Source: Planococcus citri (taxonomy: Eukaryota; Arthropoda; Insecta; Hemiptera; Pseudococcidae). From it: 64,000 nt of DNA. The stretch covers positions 14,126,580 to 14,190,579 of the forward strand of contig NC_088678.1 of the NCBI RefSeq assembly GCF_950023065.1. The letters run 5' to 3'. The notes under the pieces were generated by a model that ran no database searches, was not told where the DNA came from, and saw only the letters and a program-made list of their open reading frames with translations. This document shows, in pieces, positions 10,801-22,411 of the stretch. Every line of letters starts with the position of its first letter. Position 1 is the stretch's first letter. A program made the position numbers and the translations under genes.

Positions 10801-11767
10801 CACCTCCACTCTTTCGGATCAAAAATAGAACTCCTATTGAAATCATTCAACCACCGTTTCCAATTCTGTAACTTAATGCATTCGCAGTACCCTTCAGGAC
10901 TTCCCAGATACGTTCCCATCACGTCGAAGGATACTTGACTCAAGTTGCACAGATTCGCTATGTCGTCGACTTTTAAACGGAGAGAAGGGTTATTTTTCAC
11001 CACCAGCGTACGAAGTGGCGGCGGTGGAGCGAAATATAACTTCGGTATGGTTTTCAAATCACTATACTCGATCGTCAAATGCTGAAGTTTGGGACAATTG
11101 CTCAATTTGAATTCAGCTGCCGAAGAATTTCTCCAAGTGAGACGTTCTAGAGTAGAAGGCAATGTAAATACCGCATCACGTACACCTTCGAATTTACAAT
11201 TTGAAACAGTCAAATTGGTCAACGTTGATAAATTAAACAGTTCGTTCGTTATTTGTTTTTCTTGCTGCGGAGTCTCAAATACTGGCGAAAATTGCATCGA
11301 ACTACGAATAATTAAATTGTTTAAATCTTTGAATTTCTTGAATGTCTCTGAACTTTGGATTAGCCAAGGTGTGTTGGAATGTTCGTGATATAATACGATT
11401 GTCTGTTGATGAAAAAAATATCAACGTTAGGTACAAGTTTTAAAATTGTTTCCACGATGAACGTCATAAGAAAATTAATGTACTTAATGGGTTTATTTCG
11501 GAGAAACTTTTACCTTTATGGTTGAAGGAATATTGCCAGGAATAAAAGGAGTTTTATGTTGGTCGTTTTTATAACACCATGCAATATCATCGGTGGTGGT
11601 TGCACAATGATCTGTAGCAGTGCTATCGTCGCAAGATGTTTTAAATATGGATGAGATGATAGTTCCTGTTTAAAATTCAGAAATTTTATCAAAACCAAAA
11701 TAATTGAACGAGTTTTTAAAAATATACAGAAATATTTACCGAGTAAAAAATATACGCCTATTTTCAT
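4841..11767 (-). CDS. LRR single-pass membrane protein (minus-strand member 1)
   Basis: Five exons: 11767-11740, 11665-11514, 11402-10790, 10682-10489 and, proposed, 4945-4841. The phases join cleanly (1, 0, 1, 0) to give 363 residues. Exon 1 reads MKIGVYFLL, a signal-peptide start. Exon 2 holds a cysteine-containing N-terminal cap ending IPGNIPSTIK. Exon 3 holds irregular LRRs (LTNLTVSNC, LQHLTIEYSDLKTIP, LRTLVVKNNPSL) and a canonical-looking C-terminal cap (CEC, then NWKRWL, then a later Cys). Exon 4 carries a membrane segment at about residues 303-325. The last exon, 34 residues and acidic (DDEETEEVEEE), is preceded by TTTAG and resembles the acidic tails of other members. If it is not used, exon 4 reads on through the GTTAGT donor to a TAA at 10381-10383, giving 364 residues. 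The ~5.5-kb final intron would hold the 5523-10182 transposon stack. The exon 1-4 model is firm; the tail is inference. Confidence 0.72.
4946..5522. other. Old dispersed repeat, non-coding
   Basis: AT-rich sequence with wording shared with 10183-10340, 18440-18720 and 35960-36500 (TTCAGGACTACTCAAAATGG-like, and CCAATTGATTTGG-like lines). It reads as an eroded repeat. The 63-residue frame at 5009-5200 has no support. Confidence 0.4.
6416..8866. mobile_element. Nested element with TGGGATATTATCGATAT ends
   Basis: The left end TGGGATATTATCGATATATA at 6416 is mirrored by TATCAATAATATCCCA ending at 8866. Both ends are rich in ATCGAT words (subterminal palindromes). A reliable target duplication was not found. 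Its middle is taken up by the element at 6709-8686. Confidence 0.55.
6709..8686. mobile_element. 1.98-kb element with CCCGAGCAGCAATT ends and TA duplication
   Basis: CCCGAGCAGCAATT at 6709 is mirrored by AATTGCTGCTCGGG ending at 8686, and TA flanks each side (6707-6708, 8687-8688). TA duplication suggests Tc1/mariner-type insertion. The subterminal regions (6730-6850 and 8430-8650) are packed with TTCTGCAT/ATGCAGAA and GATCTGCG repeats, as expected for transposase-binding arrays. The interior has short frames near 7088-7409 that match no family I recognise and no transposase. Confidence 0.6.
10183..10380. other. Eroded repeat flank
   Basis: Resumes the dispersed repeat type also seen at 4946-5522 (CAGAACTACTCAAAACTG-like wording). 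No coding signal. Confidence 0.4.
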
Positions 11768-11897
11768 CGCTTATCACATGTCGCATTTTGTTTTTCGACG
11801 GTCGATTACACTACTGTTTCTGAAGGTAATTCGATAACAAAAATATCTGTTTATTAGCCAACAATGTTTAATGCTTTGTTTATTTCACCGATTGATT

Positions 11898-12813
11898 TAC
11901 TGGCGACTAGGTACAGTATAATTTGGAGGGTATTTTTTCGGAAGTCTTCGGAAATGCTTCGGAAGGATTCGTATGACTTGAATTTTTTCATTTTCGTCCG
12001 GTTTCAGCATTCATCTAATTATGCAGTTTTAATTTTACGTCTTTCAACTCGTCATGAAATTAAATAGAAATGGAAATAAAATATGAAAAATCAAAAATGT
12101 ACCTGTTTATGTTTTAAAATTAAATGTAAAGATTTTTTGGTGCGCCATTTCAGTCAATTATACGTTGCCTAGCGTTGAAAAATTAAAATCCAAAAATGTG
12201 GGAATGAAAATTGAAAAATGAAAATCGTAAATCTTCGCATCTTTTAACGTTGTATTTTGATAATCATGATGGTAATAAAAAGGGCACCTATGAGGTATTA
12301 TAGTTGAATTCACGTTGAAGCTTGAGAGTTGATATTCCACTTCCAGTATGATATTTGAATTTGTATTAATTAATATTTAATTTAATTACATTAGAGTACC
12401 TATGTACTATGTAGGTACATATGCATATGTATTTTACATGGGTCCTTTCCTTTCTCCTTTTCAATGGAGTAGGTAGTAATTTATTTTTTCTTTTGGCATT
12501 GAAAATAAAAATGATACTCTATGTACTATGTAATGTGTATGTGTACGATACCAAATTACACAACATTTTTGTAAAAACGAAAACATAAGAATCAAGATCA
12601 AGAAATAAGTAATTACGTATATAAGTACATCAATAGGATATGAATAATATAATGTTGAATTTGATTGAATGTTCATATCAATACACGAGTGTCGATGTGA
12701 TCCCGAATACCGGGCGAAGATGAAAAACTCCAAGTCATACGAATCCTTCCGAAGCATTTCCGAAGACTTCCGAAAAAATACCCTCCAAATTATACTGTAC
12801 CTAGTCACCAGTA
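11898..12813. mobile_element. TIR element, GACTAGGTACAG ends
   Basis: Inverted ends: TACTGGcGACTAGGTACAGT at 11898 and its complement ending CCAGTA at 12813. Arms of roughly 110 bp include GGAGGGTATTTTTTCGGAAG. The same terminal sequence occurs singly at 42028 and 58343 next to other LRR genes. No transposase frame. Target duplication unclear. Confidence 0.65.
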
Positions 12814-13151
12814 TTGAACTGATGGAGAAAATTCAAAAAAATATTTTCAATATTTGGATTGGAATTAGAATAACAAAAATCTTTTTGGAAAGAATTGTTC
12901 AAGCTTTAGGCATACCTAGGAAAACTTGGAAATTGAAATTTTGTGAGATTTTGAAAATTCAATAGGTACCTACATGAATTATATTTTCATTTAAAAACAT
13001 TGCTGAAGGTTGTTACATATCTTGTTAAGGATGACGAGTTTCAAAAAGTTTATTAAAACATGAACAAAATCTAAATTTAATATTTTAAAAATAAGAGTTA
13101 TTTTCTTCCTAAGCGTACAACAGCGCATACACAGATTCTATAGAATTTCGC
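12814..13151. other. Intergenic / 3' region, nothing coding
   Basis: AT-rich sequence with no repeat partner recognised. It contains the minus-strand poly(A) signal at 13049-13054. Confidence 0.4.
13049..13054 (-). promoter_or_regulatory. Candidate poly(A) signal for the 13152-20408 gene
   Basis: AATAAA on the minus strand about 100 bases past the TGA of the proposed last exon, which supports that exon being a genuine 3' terminal exon. Confidence 0.35.
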
Positions 13152-16100
13152 TCAATGTCCATCTTCAGCTTTCTTCTTATGTTTTTTTCGTTTCTTCTGC
13201 AAAAGAAAAATCACATGCAAAATTATATTTTGACCCATTCTACGAGTATGTCAAATTGGCTCGATTTTAGCGATTTTACTCGAATTTTTTTTATATTTTC
13301 CCTCGTTACAAGCGAGGTGGGATTTGTTTCTTTTTCACCGATTGAAATTTTACATCTTTATCCCAACTTTGGAGTTCAAATTGCTCAGAAATTGTGCAAC
13401 TTGGAGAAAATCTGTGTCATATTTCAAAATAAAGGTTGGGCTGCTTTTGAAAGCCGAATGTCCAAAAGCGTGCCAAATTTCGGGACTTTAGGTATGATTT
13501 AAAAATTGAAGAAAAAATTCAATGAGGACTTTCATTTTGAGTAGAAAATCACTCAAAAAATATTGTTAGCTCCGGACATGCCCTGGATACGGATTCAGAA
13601 TCACTGATCATTTTTTGACTTCTACTGAGCAGTTGCAAAGTTGCAAATCGATTATTTTTGGGTAAATTCGTATTCTTGGAATTTTTTTCTCAAATACTTG
13701 TAAGTATTTCCCATTCTGAGACTGGAAAAATATTTTTAAGGCAGTGGTGTGCTGGTGCTAATCTTTTGGTCATTATTGTCAATTTCAAAAAATCGAGAAA
13801 AATAGCGAAAAACTTACAAAATGTTTCTTTTTTTTCGAAATTGAGAATAAGAGTACTAATTGGAAATAAACTCTCAAAACAAGCAGAAATAAACAGAGAA
13901 GTTTGCCAGAGATGTCCACTGTCTTGTGTTTTGTTCAACATGTTCATGTACCTACATGGATCACATCCCGCATAGCACTGATGAGATCGTCAGTGGCCTC
14001 GACAAAAGTATCGACATGATTTTACATGATTGCTGATTGAAAAAAGTCGGAACATTATCCACAAAAGGATTAATCTAAGGTGCACCGGGGGAAGTTGGAA
14101 TTCGGGGTAAGTTAGAAAACTTGCTCTAGCGCCTAGGGATTTATATCTGGTGAAGTGCCACTAAAGGTGACTTGAGGGTACTACCCCTACTTCATCACGG
14201 CATAAAAATTTTCGCGATTCAGTTTCATTTTAGATGTCTTTGGTTCAATTGTATTTTGTTGTTGTTTTGAACTTATTTTGAATTTGGTCTAAAATACAGA
14301 CTTTCTATTTCTTAGTTTTTCGCATATAGCGGACGAACCGTGCGTCCTAGTGAAAATCTGATGAGAGTGATCTCAAAGAGAATTAAATTCTCTACAATTT
14401 TGTTTTTGTGCAATTTTTCTAGGATGCTCGGTTTGTGATCTACGCCTCTGCAAAGTTTAGCTGTTCTGACTTCCCCCAATTGGGGTAAGTCAGGACAGTT
14501 TATATTTTATTCCAATGAGCGAAAGCTACTGTGTCAATCGCGCTCAAATTTTTACCATAGGTTAAGAACCCTTATGGGAACCTACATAATAAATTTGATC
14601 CATATTGGTTCATTAGAAGGGGAGTAACAGCTGGTCAAAGTTGGAATTGCGAAAAATCATTCTGACTTGCCCCGGTGCACCTTAACTATGTTTACAATAA
14701 TTTATTAAAAATTGACACTAAGTATTTTCAAAAATTATGATGGAAATGCTGATGGTCGTCATTGCTGTCTACATTTGTATCTACAGTCATGTGCAAGATT
14801 TCGATATATTGTAGATACCTTTGTAGACCCAGATCGATATCAAAATTCAGGTCGGCTTGTTGATCCAAAGTTGATGTTGACTATAAGATCGACAAAATCA
14901 TCTACAAAATTTTGATCTTGTATAGTTACTTTTGTCGATCTAATAATTGTCATCAACTTTGCCATTGGTAAGACGATCTGAATTTTGATATCGATTATAG
15001 GGTCTACAAAAATATCTACAAAATGTCGTCATCGAGTAGATGCTTCTGTAGATCTTGTAATCGACATCAATCATCTGGTTAATATATTGATGAGGAAGTT
15101 GATGTCGATTACAAGATCTATAAAATATTTTTAGAAATTTCAAAGTGTTGCAGACTGATTTGCCGATGTCTCGAGTCGACAACACAATAAGAAAAATTTT
15201 CCAAGTCCAAAATAAGATGGACTAAATATTCTTTCAAGGCAACTTCTCTCAACAATGGCAATGGTCTAGTGGTTAGAGAACATGACAGAAGCAAGTAGGA
15301 CAGCAATGACCTGGGTTCAATCCCTACTGAAGGCAAAATTTTTTAGGGTGAAATATTTTTGAGAATAACTTCATTTGAATCAAAAAAAGAGTTTTATGGA
15401 CACATTTCACACATTTTCAATCAAAATTTGCCTCTTTTACACATGAAAAAATGACACCAATGTCGAGACCTTGTCGAGACAGAAAATGAAGGGAGACGAC
15501 AGTCGATATCAACTTCTCACTCGTCATGTATCGACATTGGTGTCAGCAAATGTCGTGTCAACAAGTGACAGATTAGAGATCTCATCTTTTCCATCAACTT
15601 TGGCATCGCTTGTGCTGCGTGAGATGGTAAAAGAGTGGCAGAAAACTAAGCCAAAATGAATCAAAACAGACAGAAGGCAGGAAATATCAACAGTATGTAC
15701 TATTTGTAGATGATCAAGCAGTACTAGCCAAAGCAGAAGATGATCTACAGAGATCAATGTACATACAACCTAAGAAAGACATCGGAAAAGTATGATATGA
15801 GAATATCATCAGAGAAAACAAAAACAATGGCTTTCAAAGGAGAAGAGCCAGTAAGAAGCAAGATAGTAATAAATGGAAAAATCATCGAACAAGTCAATAA
15901 TTTCAAATACCTGGGAAACACAATATCATACCAGGGAGAAGTAGATGTTGGTGGAAAGATTGCAAAATTCCTGTGAGTCATGAAGGTGTACAATACCCTC
16001 ACAATACCGATGATGACTTATGGAAGCAAGGTATGGGCATTGAAGAAATCTGATAAGAGAAGAATGGGCCTAATGGCAGCAGAGATGAAATTCATGAGGA

Positions 16101-19100
16101 GAATGGCAGGGACGACTCTCAGAAATAGAGTCCCATCCCATCTGAGAAAATAACAGCAGATCTCGGAGTGAAGCCAGTCACAAAGAAGATAAAAAAGTAA
16201 GCATAGGAAAGATTGGAGAAATCATGTCAAAAGGATGGAGGAAACAACCCAGCCATTGGGTGAAAATCGGCCAATGATACACGACAAAAAACGCAACAGG
16301 AATTGCAACATTTTCTGCCAATACTTTTCTGCTCATTAATCAGCGCGCATATTTTTTTACACAATAAGTTCTGCCAATGTCCAATATTCATGAAAAATTG
16401 TTTGGCTCTGCTGGGGATCAAACCTGGGTCTCTGAGTTGGAGAGCGACTTTTCTACTTACCTCACCACCAGGGCATGTGAAGAAATGAATGCAAATATTT
16501 CTAAGCATACTACCTACGCTAAAACATTGATGTAAAATACCGCATTTATGCGTGTTATTTAACAAATATGTGAAAGAATACACCAAAAAACAGGTTAGTG
16601 GCAAATTTTGTAGTTGGTTTCTTCCAGTGCAAAGAAACATGCCACGTAATTTGAAAGCGCTGTGGCCTTACACATGAAAAGTACACTACAAAATATTCAT
16701 GTAAGGGTAAAATACCCCTATTCCACCCAGTTGATGACCCAGTGCCTAATCCCAACCACCATGTATATCTTGTCTCTTATTAGCGCTACCTATTGAAAAG
16801 TGATAAGTATAAACATGTTCCTCTATCACAGACAATTAATTTGAGACATTCCCAGCCACTGTAAAGCCAAAACTCGCGAAATAAAGAAATTCCATGATCA
16901 AAAAATTGTTTTTCACCATTTTTCATCACCAAAAATTTTCAACTTGTTATAACTAATTTTGTGGTGTTGAATAATATGATTTGTGATTGTGATTAAAGTG
17001 AGATTTTGATGGTATTGTTTTTTTTTTTTCAGGACTTGATTCAATACCACCGGGTATTCTATTTAACTATTTAAACATGCTTAGACCCCCTCTCCCTCCC
17101 CACATGGAATTGCTTGAATGGCCAAAAGTTCCTAGTTGTGTGCTGTCCGAGCGCAGGTTTTTTTTTTTCAATCCCGTTTTTTTTTATACAAATTAATATG
17201 CATTTTATCAAAAAAACCAAAGGATACAAAATTGTTCTACATGAAATTTTCTACATTTTGACGCTATCAGTTGAACTCAAAACGTTTATTAAATAACTTT
17301 ACAGAGGGTTCAAAGTCTGCCCCCGACTTTAATGTCCATCGCCGTGTTCATTTTTCAGATTTTTTTTACCAGTTTAAAAATATTTTTTTATGTGGATAAA
17401 TGGTCACACCGATTCGAATGGTTGATAAGAGTGCTATCCACATTTCAAAAGACGAATGCCAATTAATTTAGCTCGTGAAAAAATCGAAATGCATGCGAAA
17501 TTTTTACATGTCTCAAATTCAACTTCCATAGTCGTGTCTCAATATTTTCGCGGTAATGTTCGGCTTTCTGTCCAAAAACAAGTATACAAATATTTAAGGG
17601 GTATGTACGGTTACATTGATACAAGAAATTTCATCGAATGATATTTTCCAATGCCCTTTTTTCGAGATTTTCTCACATTTTCCCTGCATAATTTGTTCCT
17701 CGTCGTGTCTTTAAGAAGTCTTAAAACCTTCCCTCCCACTTCCCCAGGGGGGGGGGGGTTGATTGAGACCAATACCAAAAATGAGGTCGAGGGTATGTAC
17801 ATATATTTATGAGTCCAATTTTGCAAATTTCAAAAAAGTGTGTATTTTAAAATGTTTAAAATTGAAAAAAATATATATGAGAGGCGTTTCGCGATATGGG
17901 TCCTTGTGGTGATTCGATGTTTTTTTTTTTTATTGGCGATTCCGACTTACTTTTTCACGAGAAATCGAATGGTGCAATCAGATTTCGCCTATCTCATCAA
18001 CTTCTCGTTTTAAAATTACTTGAACATCAATACTCAAAAATTCACATTTTCGGGAAATTGAAAAACAAAGTTTTTGTTTGTTTTTGATTTTTTTAAAAAA
18101 ATAAAAAAAGGTCGATGGAGAAATTATTTTATTGTTGTTACCTATGTAAAATTTCATGGGGAATCCGAATTTCTCGGTATTTTTTTGCGGGGTAGTCTGT
18201 AACGTTGTGTAAATTCGACTGTTCACCACAAGGTCCCTTTTCTAAATCACGGATATCAGGCGATGTTGAACGAATTTCGTCAAAATTTCCCATCCAAACT
18301 ATGCGCAAGACAACACTGCACCCGAAAATCAAAAAAAAATAAAATCGAAAAAATCGAAGCGATTCGATGTTTTCTCTCTCCTGAAAAAATCGAAATATCA
18401 CCACAAGGGCCCTTATCGCAAAACGCCTCTCATATATTGAAATTTGCCAAATTTTTGAGAATTACCCTGGTAAATTCGAGACCATACGTGCAGAATTTCA
18501 TTTTGACCCTGCTAATAGCGTTTTTTTCGAAAACTGGAAAATCCAAAAATCCACAGAAGGCTTCTGAACGCTTTGAAACCGTTGTCAATCGACTCGAGAG
18601 GTCGAAAATAGAGTAGGCACGTTTAAACCAAATTGCAGCTGTCTAGATCAATTCGGTAAAATTTTCACTATCCATAATTTTTTACCCAAATTAAAATTTT
18701 TCGAAAATTCGTTAAAAATTGAAAAATGAATTTCAGTACCTGAAATTTGATTTCCTATCGTTCAGTTCAAATTTAGTAAGCTTTTAAAAATTGAGGTCCC
18801 ACCCACCTTAAAAAAATCGAGGAGACAAAAATGACAGTTTTTCTTTTTTTTTTTTTCTGGTACGAGGAACATCCTACAATAAATTTCAAGCAAGATCGGA
18901 GACTGCAGAACCCAAAACCGGACCGATTTGACATAGAATGACCTGGATGTTTATTCAACTAGTTCATGTTAAATTAGTTAGGTACTTTGAAAACAACTTA
19001 CTCGACTTTTATGTTTCGCAAACAACAGCAGTCCACTAGCAATAAGACAAAACGTAACAAATATTAATATAAATACCGAATTCAAGAGTCTTTTGGACGG

Positions 19101-20408
19101 TTTAAATGGCGGCTTGTGCTTGGATTTGGGAGGATTCTCTTTCAGCTTCCGCTGCCTCACACATTCTTCCTTTTTTTTTATATACTCTTCAGTTAAATGT
19201 CTTCCACAAACAATTGCTTAAAACAGAAGAATAGGATAACAATTAAAAAATGATACCTTTTACTCATCCTACACATAAAAAAAAAATAATATCAAAATGT
19301 GTTGACTTATTCTACTATAAAAGGCTTGGTAAATAGATAGTAGATACTTGGATAATATTTATACCTACCTTTTGAACAATTCAACACGAGCATTCTTTCA
19401 CCTTTAAAATCGGTACTGCCTATAACGAGTTTTATTTCTAACTCTTTTAACCATTTTTTGATCCTGAAGCAGTCGCAATGGTGGTCCGATTTCGTAATAG
19501 GAGAGTCATCGACATCAAAACTTATTTGAGTCAGGTGGCAATATTTCACTATCTCGTCGAAAGTTATCAGAAGACGAGGATTGCCATACAAGTATAGTTC
19601 TTTCACAGGCGATGCTTTGTCGTGCCATTGAGGCATTTTCGTCAGATTATTCCATTCGAGATTTATTTCATCCAAGTATGGACTATATGGAAAAGTATAA
19701 TTTTCGTAAGAGTTGTTGGCCAACACTAATCTCGTAATTTCCCACGGTATTTTCCACACATGATTACTGCTATTGAATCCACACCCGATACACTTGAAAT
19801 CTAGCAATTTGGTCAAATCGAATAGTTTCTCTCGTAGATCGCGTGATTTATCTTTTGTGTCGAACAGTTCTCGAGAAAATTCAACGAGGCCGCCGATTGA
19901 CAAGTTGCGTAGTTCGGGATAACGTTGAAAATAATTTACACTGTTGATAAGCCATGGGATTTGAATTAAGCTTTCACCTTTGTCTAAAAACAATACCTGA
20001 AATTATTCAGAATTATCATCGTGAAAGATGGCGAGAAATATTAGAAGTTGAGCAGGTGTCACCAAATGATTTGGAAACACTACGTAAAAATATAGCTCAA
20101 TTAACTATAGTATTAATGCAGACTAATGACTTGGTACCTCAATGTCGGAGGGTATACTATCCGGAAGAAGGAGGGGACCACGTTCAGGTGTTGCTCCTGA
20201 TTTATCGCACCAGTATTTTTTCTGATCATTCTTGCTCCACGGGTAACAAAAACCATAAGCTTGTTCGTTCGTTTTGATTACCAATACTGATACTATGCAT
20301 CCTGCATGAAATCGCACATTAGCTGTAGACTGAATAGGTATTATGACTATCGAAGAGTTACAAAGTGTGAATGAAATTACCAATAAACAAGTACACGCCA
20401 CTTTTCAT
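13152..20408 (-). CDS. LRR single-pass membrane protein (minus-strand member 2)
   Basis: Exons: 20408-20381, 20301-20138, 19996-19369, 19216-19002 and, proposed, 13196-13152. Phases 1, 0, 1, 0 match the other minus-strand gene. The first four exons give 345 codons; the tail adds 14 residues and a stop, for 359 in total. Exon 1 is MKSGVYLFI. Exon 2 holds the N-terminal cap with cysteines (FCYPW, KYWC) ending DIE. Exon 3 holds LRRs (LRNLSIGGL, ITRLVLANNS, LDEINLEWNNLTKMP, VKELYLYGNPRL) and a C-terminal cap with CDC then KKWL. Exon 4 has a basic juxtamembrane stretch, then a membrane segment at about residues 317-340. The proposed tail is strongly basic (KKRKKHKKKAEDGH), opened by a pyrimidine-rich TTTTGCAG. 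Alternatives are read-through to a stop at 18978-18980 (tail VSCFQST) or a short exon at 18942 inside a repeat. The 5.8-kb final intron holds LINE, SINE and MITE remnants. The start was chosen from exon 1 conservation. Confidence 0.65.
13850..13970 (+). pseudogene. Non-LTR retrotransposon reverse-transcriptase fragment (palm)
   Basis: The frame contains REVCQRCPLSCVLFNMFMY, which fits the conserved RxGxRQGCPLSPxLFN block of non-LTR reverse transcriptases with the usual QG replaced by QR. It breaks off at about 13970. The next expected RT block is found at 15660, so the element seems split by about 1.7 kb of later DNA. Non-functional remnant. Confidence 0.6.
14078..14682. mobile_element. 605-bp MITE, AGGTGCACCGGGG ends, TA duplication
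   Basis: AGGTGCACCGGGG at 14078 and CCCCGGTGCACCT ending at 14682 are inverted repeats, flanked by TA on both sides (14076-14077 and 14683-14684). A TA duplication suggests Tc1/mariner. No coding capacity. It lies between the two halves of the LINE fragment. Confidence 0.65.
14700..15230. repeat. Imperfect GTCGATATC / GATCTACAA repeat field
   Basis: Repeated short words such as GTTGATGTCGATTACAAG, TACAAGATCTA and TTTTGATATCGAT occur on both strands, giving small hairpins. Similar TCGACATCAA wording appears at 13980-14040, 15460-15560 and 34500-35450. No coding signal. Confidence 0.4.
15245..15345 (+). mobile_element. tRNA-derived SINE head
   Basis: AATGGTCTAGTGGTTAGAG resembles a pol III A box and GGGTTCAATCCC the B box, about 60 bases apart, the spacing of a tRNA-derived promoter. 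The sequence between does not fold as a clean tRNA by eye (no CCA-ready acceptor pairing seen), so a SINE head is preferred over a functional tRNA gene. Confidence 0.5.
15660..16260 (+). pseudogene. Non-LTR retrotransposon reverse-transcriptase fragment (YxDD and downstream)
   Basis: Translation in shifting frames gives YVLFVDDQAVLA (the FVDD catalytic box of non-LTR RTs), then SEKYDMRISSEKTKTMAF and VNNFKYLGNTISYQGE, the usual order in RTE/jockey-like elements. There is at least one frameshift near 15765 and stops (for example TGA at 15974). Downstream text (TLTIPMMTYGSK-like and MRRMAG words) continues the same family to about 16260. A dead LINE, probably the continuation of 13850-13970. 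Confidence 0.7.
16385..16490 (-). mobile_element. tRNA-derived SINE head, minus strand
   Basis: On the minus strand CCTGGTGGTGAGGTAAGTAG (A-box-like) is followed about 45 bases later by GGTTTGATCCCC (B-box-like). The arrangement matches a tRNA-derived SINE promoter. The rest of the element is not delimited. Confidence 0.4.
16700..17873. other. Non-coding, within proposed long intron
   Basis: Long AT-rich stretch with homopolymer runs (T at 17019, G at 17749-17758). Short open frames here (for example 17114-17296) lack any recognisable motif. No repeat partner found by eye. Confidence 0.4.
17874..18436. mobile_element. 563-bp MITE, TATATGAGAGGCGTTT ends
   Basis: The TATATGAGAGGCGTTTcGCG end at 17874 is mirrored by CGCAAAACGCCTCTCATATA ending at 18436, followed inside by a shared TTGTGGTGAT block. 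A third copy of the CACCACAAGG word occurs at 18225. No coding capacity. TA-type duplication possible but masked by the TATATA context. Confidence 0.6.
18437..18977. other. Eroded dispersed repeat
   Basis: Carries the old repeat type of 4946-5522 and, at 18920-18945, a GGTCATTCTATG-like line reminiscent of the GGGTCATTCCATG end of the 5523-10182 element. Probably a decayed relative. No coding. Confidence 0.35.
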
Positions 20409-20789
20409 TACTATTTATGTAATTATCACATGACATTTTGAAGGATTGAAAAAACGCATCGAATATTGAATGTGTTGTACACAAGGTGACGCGATAATTC
20501 GGGGTTTGTTTTCAAGTCAGATGATAGTCACAGATTTGTCGATGAAAATATTCTGCAAATTGTTGGCCTGTAAAATAGTGTGAAAAAACAATTCACGAAT
20601 TGAAGCAGTGGCTGACATCTGGCGGATTACTGGAAAATACCTACCTATATCTATTTTTTTAACTCGAATTTTCAACTCGATTTCAATGGATGGTACTTAC
20701 TTCAGATTTGCATATTACAACCCAGTATGAGTAAAAAAAACGTAAGATAAACAAGTTTCCCATTTTGAAAATTGAAAGGGCAAAATACG
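20409..20789. other. Upstream of minus-strand LRR gene
   Basis: About 380 bases between the gene start and the satellite. It would include the promoter of the minus-strand gene, but no TATA or initiator element could be assigned with confidence. Confidence 0.3.
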
Positions 20790-22411
20790 TATTATTCAGA
20801 ATCCAAGAGCCGAAATCCAATTTTGACCAATGTCAAAATCCAAAAGTTCAAAATCTGAAATTTCAAAATCTCAAAATAATCTCATAATTTTAAATTTCAG
20901 AATCCAAAAGTTCAAAATCTGAAATCTCAAAATCTGAAACCTCAATACCTGAAATCCTAAAATCTAAAAGCTCAAAATATGAACGTTCGGAATCTCAAAA
21001 TCCAAAGTTCAAAATCTGAAATCTCAAAGTCTGAAATCTCAAAATCTCAAAATCTGAAATCTGAATTCGGAAAATTTGAAATCTGAAATCTGAAATTCTG
21101 AAATCTCATTTGATAATTCAAAATCTCAAAATGTGAAATCTCATAATCTGAAATCTCAATATCTATCTCAAAAACTCTAATCTCAAAATCTGAAATATCA
21201 TAATAGGAAATGTCAAAATCCAAAATTTCAAAATCTGAAATCTCAACATCTAAAAGCTCAAAATATGAAATTTCAAAATCTCAAATCTCATAATCTAAAA
21301 GGGTACCTCCCGATAAGATAGGCAAAATGCCCTTAACCTCAGATTTCGATGAAACTCACAGGGTATGTTTAGTACCCCCAAAAAATAATTTTGGGCCCAT
21401 AGCCCGCTCCCCACCCCACCCCCCTCAGCCAGGGGGGCCAAAAAACGCGTTTTTCAGGGGAAAAATTCTGTATCAGCGCGTAATTAAGATAAATTGATTC
21501 TGTAAACGAATATAGTTAGAGGATACATGGGCGTACCTCCCTGAATTTTTTCAGAATTTTTCATCACACGGGGAGAGAAGGGGGGACAAAAGAAAACTTT
21601 AAATCGACATTACTCCGGAACGAAAAAACATACCAAAACGATTTTTTCGTCAAATATGTATCTTTAGGTCTACTTTCTATAGAAGTCATCACCCGCCCAT
21701 TTGGAGTGGTGGGTCAAGCTCAAAAGCTCAAAAAACTCTCAAAAAACCACGTTTTTTGCGTTTTTCTCCAAAAATATGGACAAATGGCGGAAATCTAAGA
21801 GAACCAAGTTGTTCAGCGTGAAATTTTACCTCAGAATTGTGTAATTGAAAATTCATTTACACCGCATGATCGTAAAACTACATGCGCAGAAGTATTTGTG
21901 CTTACATCAAGATAGCTGAAAGGGTATTCCTGGGTAAAATAGGTGAAATGTCCCTGTCCTCGGATTTCTGAAATTTTGATGAAACATAGTTGGGTACCAT
22001 TGAAAAAAATGTCGGAGGCAAAAAATCCCCCCCCCCAACCTCCCCTTGCTCATAATAGCGAAAAAAGGGCATTTTTCGGGGAGAAAAAATCCATGCTTCA
22101 ACGAGTTTTGACAAAAAAATCTGTATTCACTCAAAATACTTGAAGGAGATATGATTCTAGCAACTTGAATTTTCTTCAAAAATTGTGGGCCCCCCAGGGG
22201 AGATATATTGACAAAAGAAAATTTGAAACCGCCGTATCTCCGAACCTAATTTAAGTACATGAAATTTTTTTTTCAAAAATGTATCTGCATGAGCACTATA
22301 ATTGGTATTTTTTTTTCAAATTTTCCCTCCAGGTAGGCCATCTTCAAAAACTCAAAAAACACTCAAAATTGTGTTTTTTTGTCACAACACCACCAAAAAA
22401 AGCGATCCATA

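Noticed and set aside
15245..15345. Functional tRNA gene
   Set aside because: A and B boxes are present but a full cloverleaf with acceptor stem and anticodon arm could not be drawn, so a SINE head is more likely.
18886..18942. Alternative last exon of the second minus-strand LRR gene
   Set aside because: An acceptor and phase are available, but the sequence reads as part of a dispersed repeat and the basic exon at 13196 with a poly(A) signal fits better.
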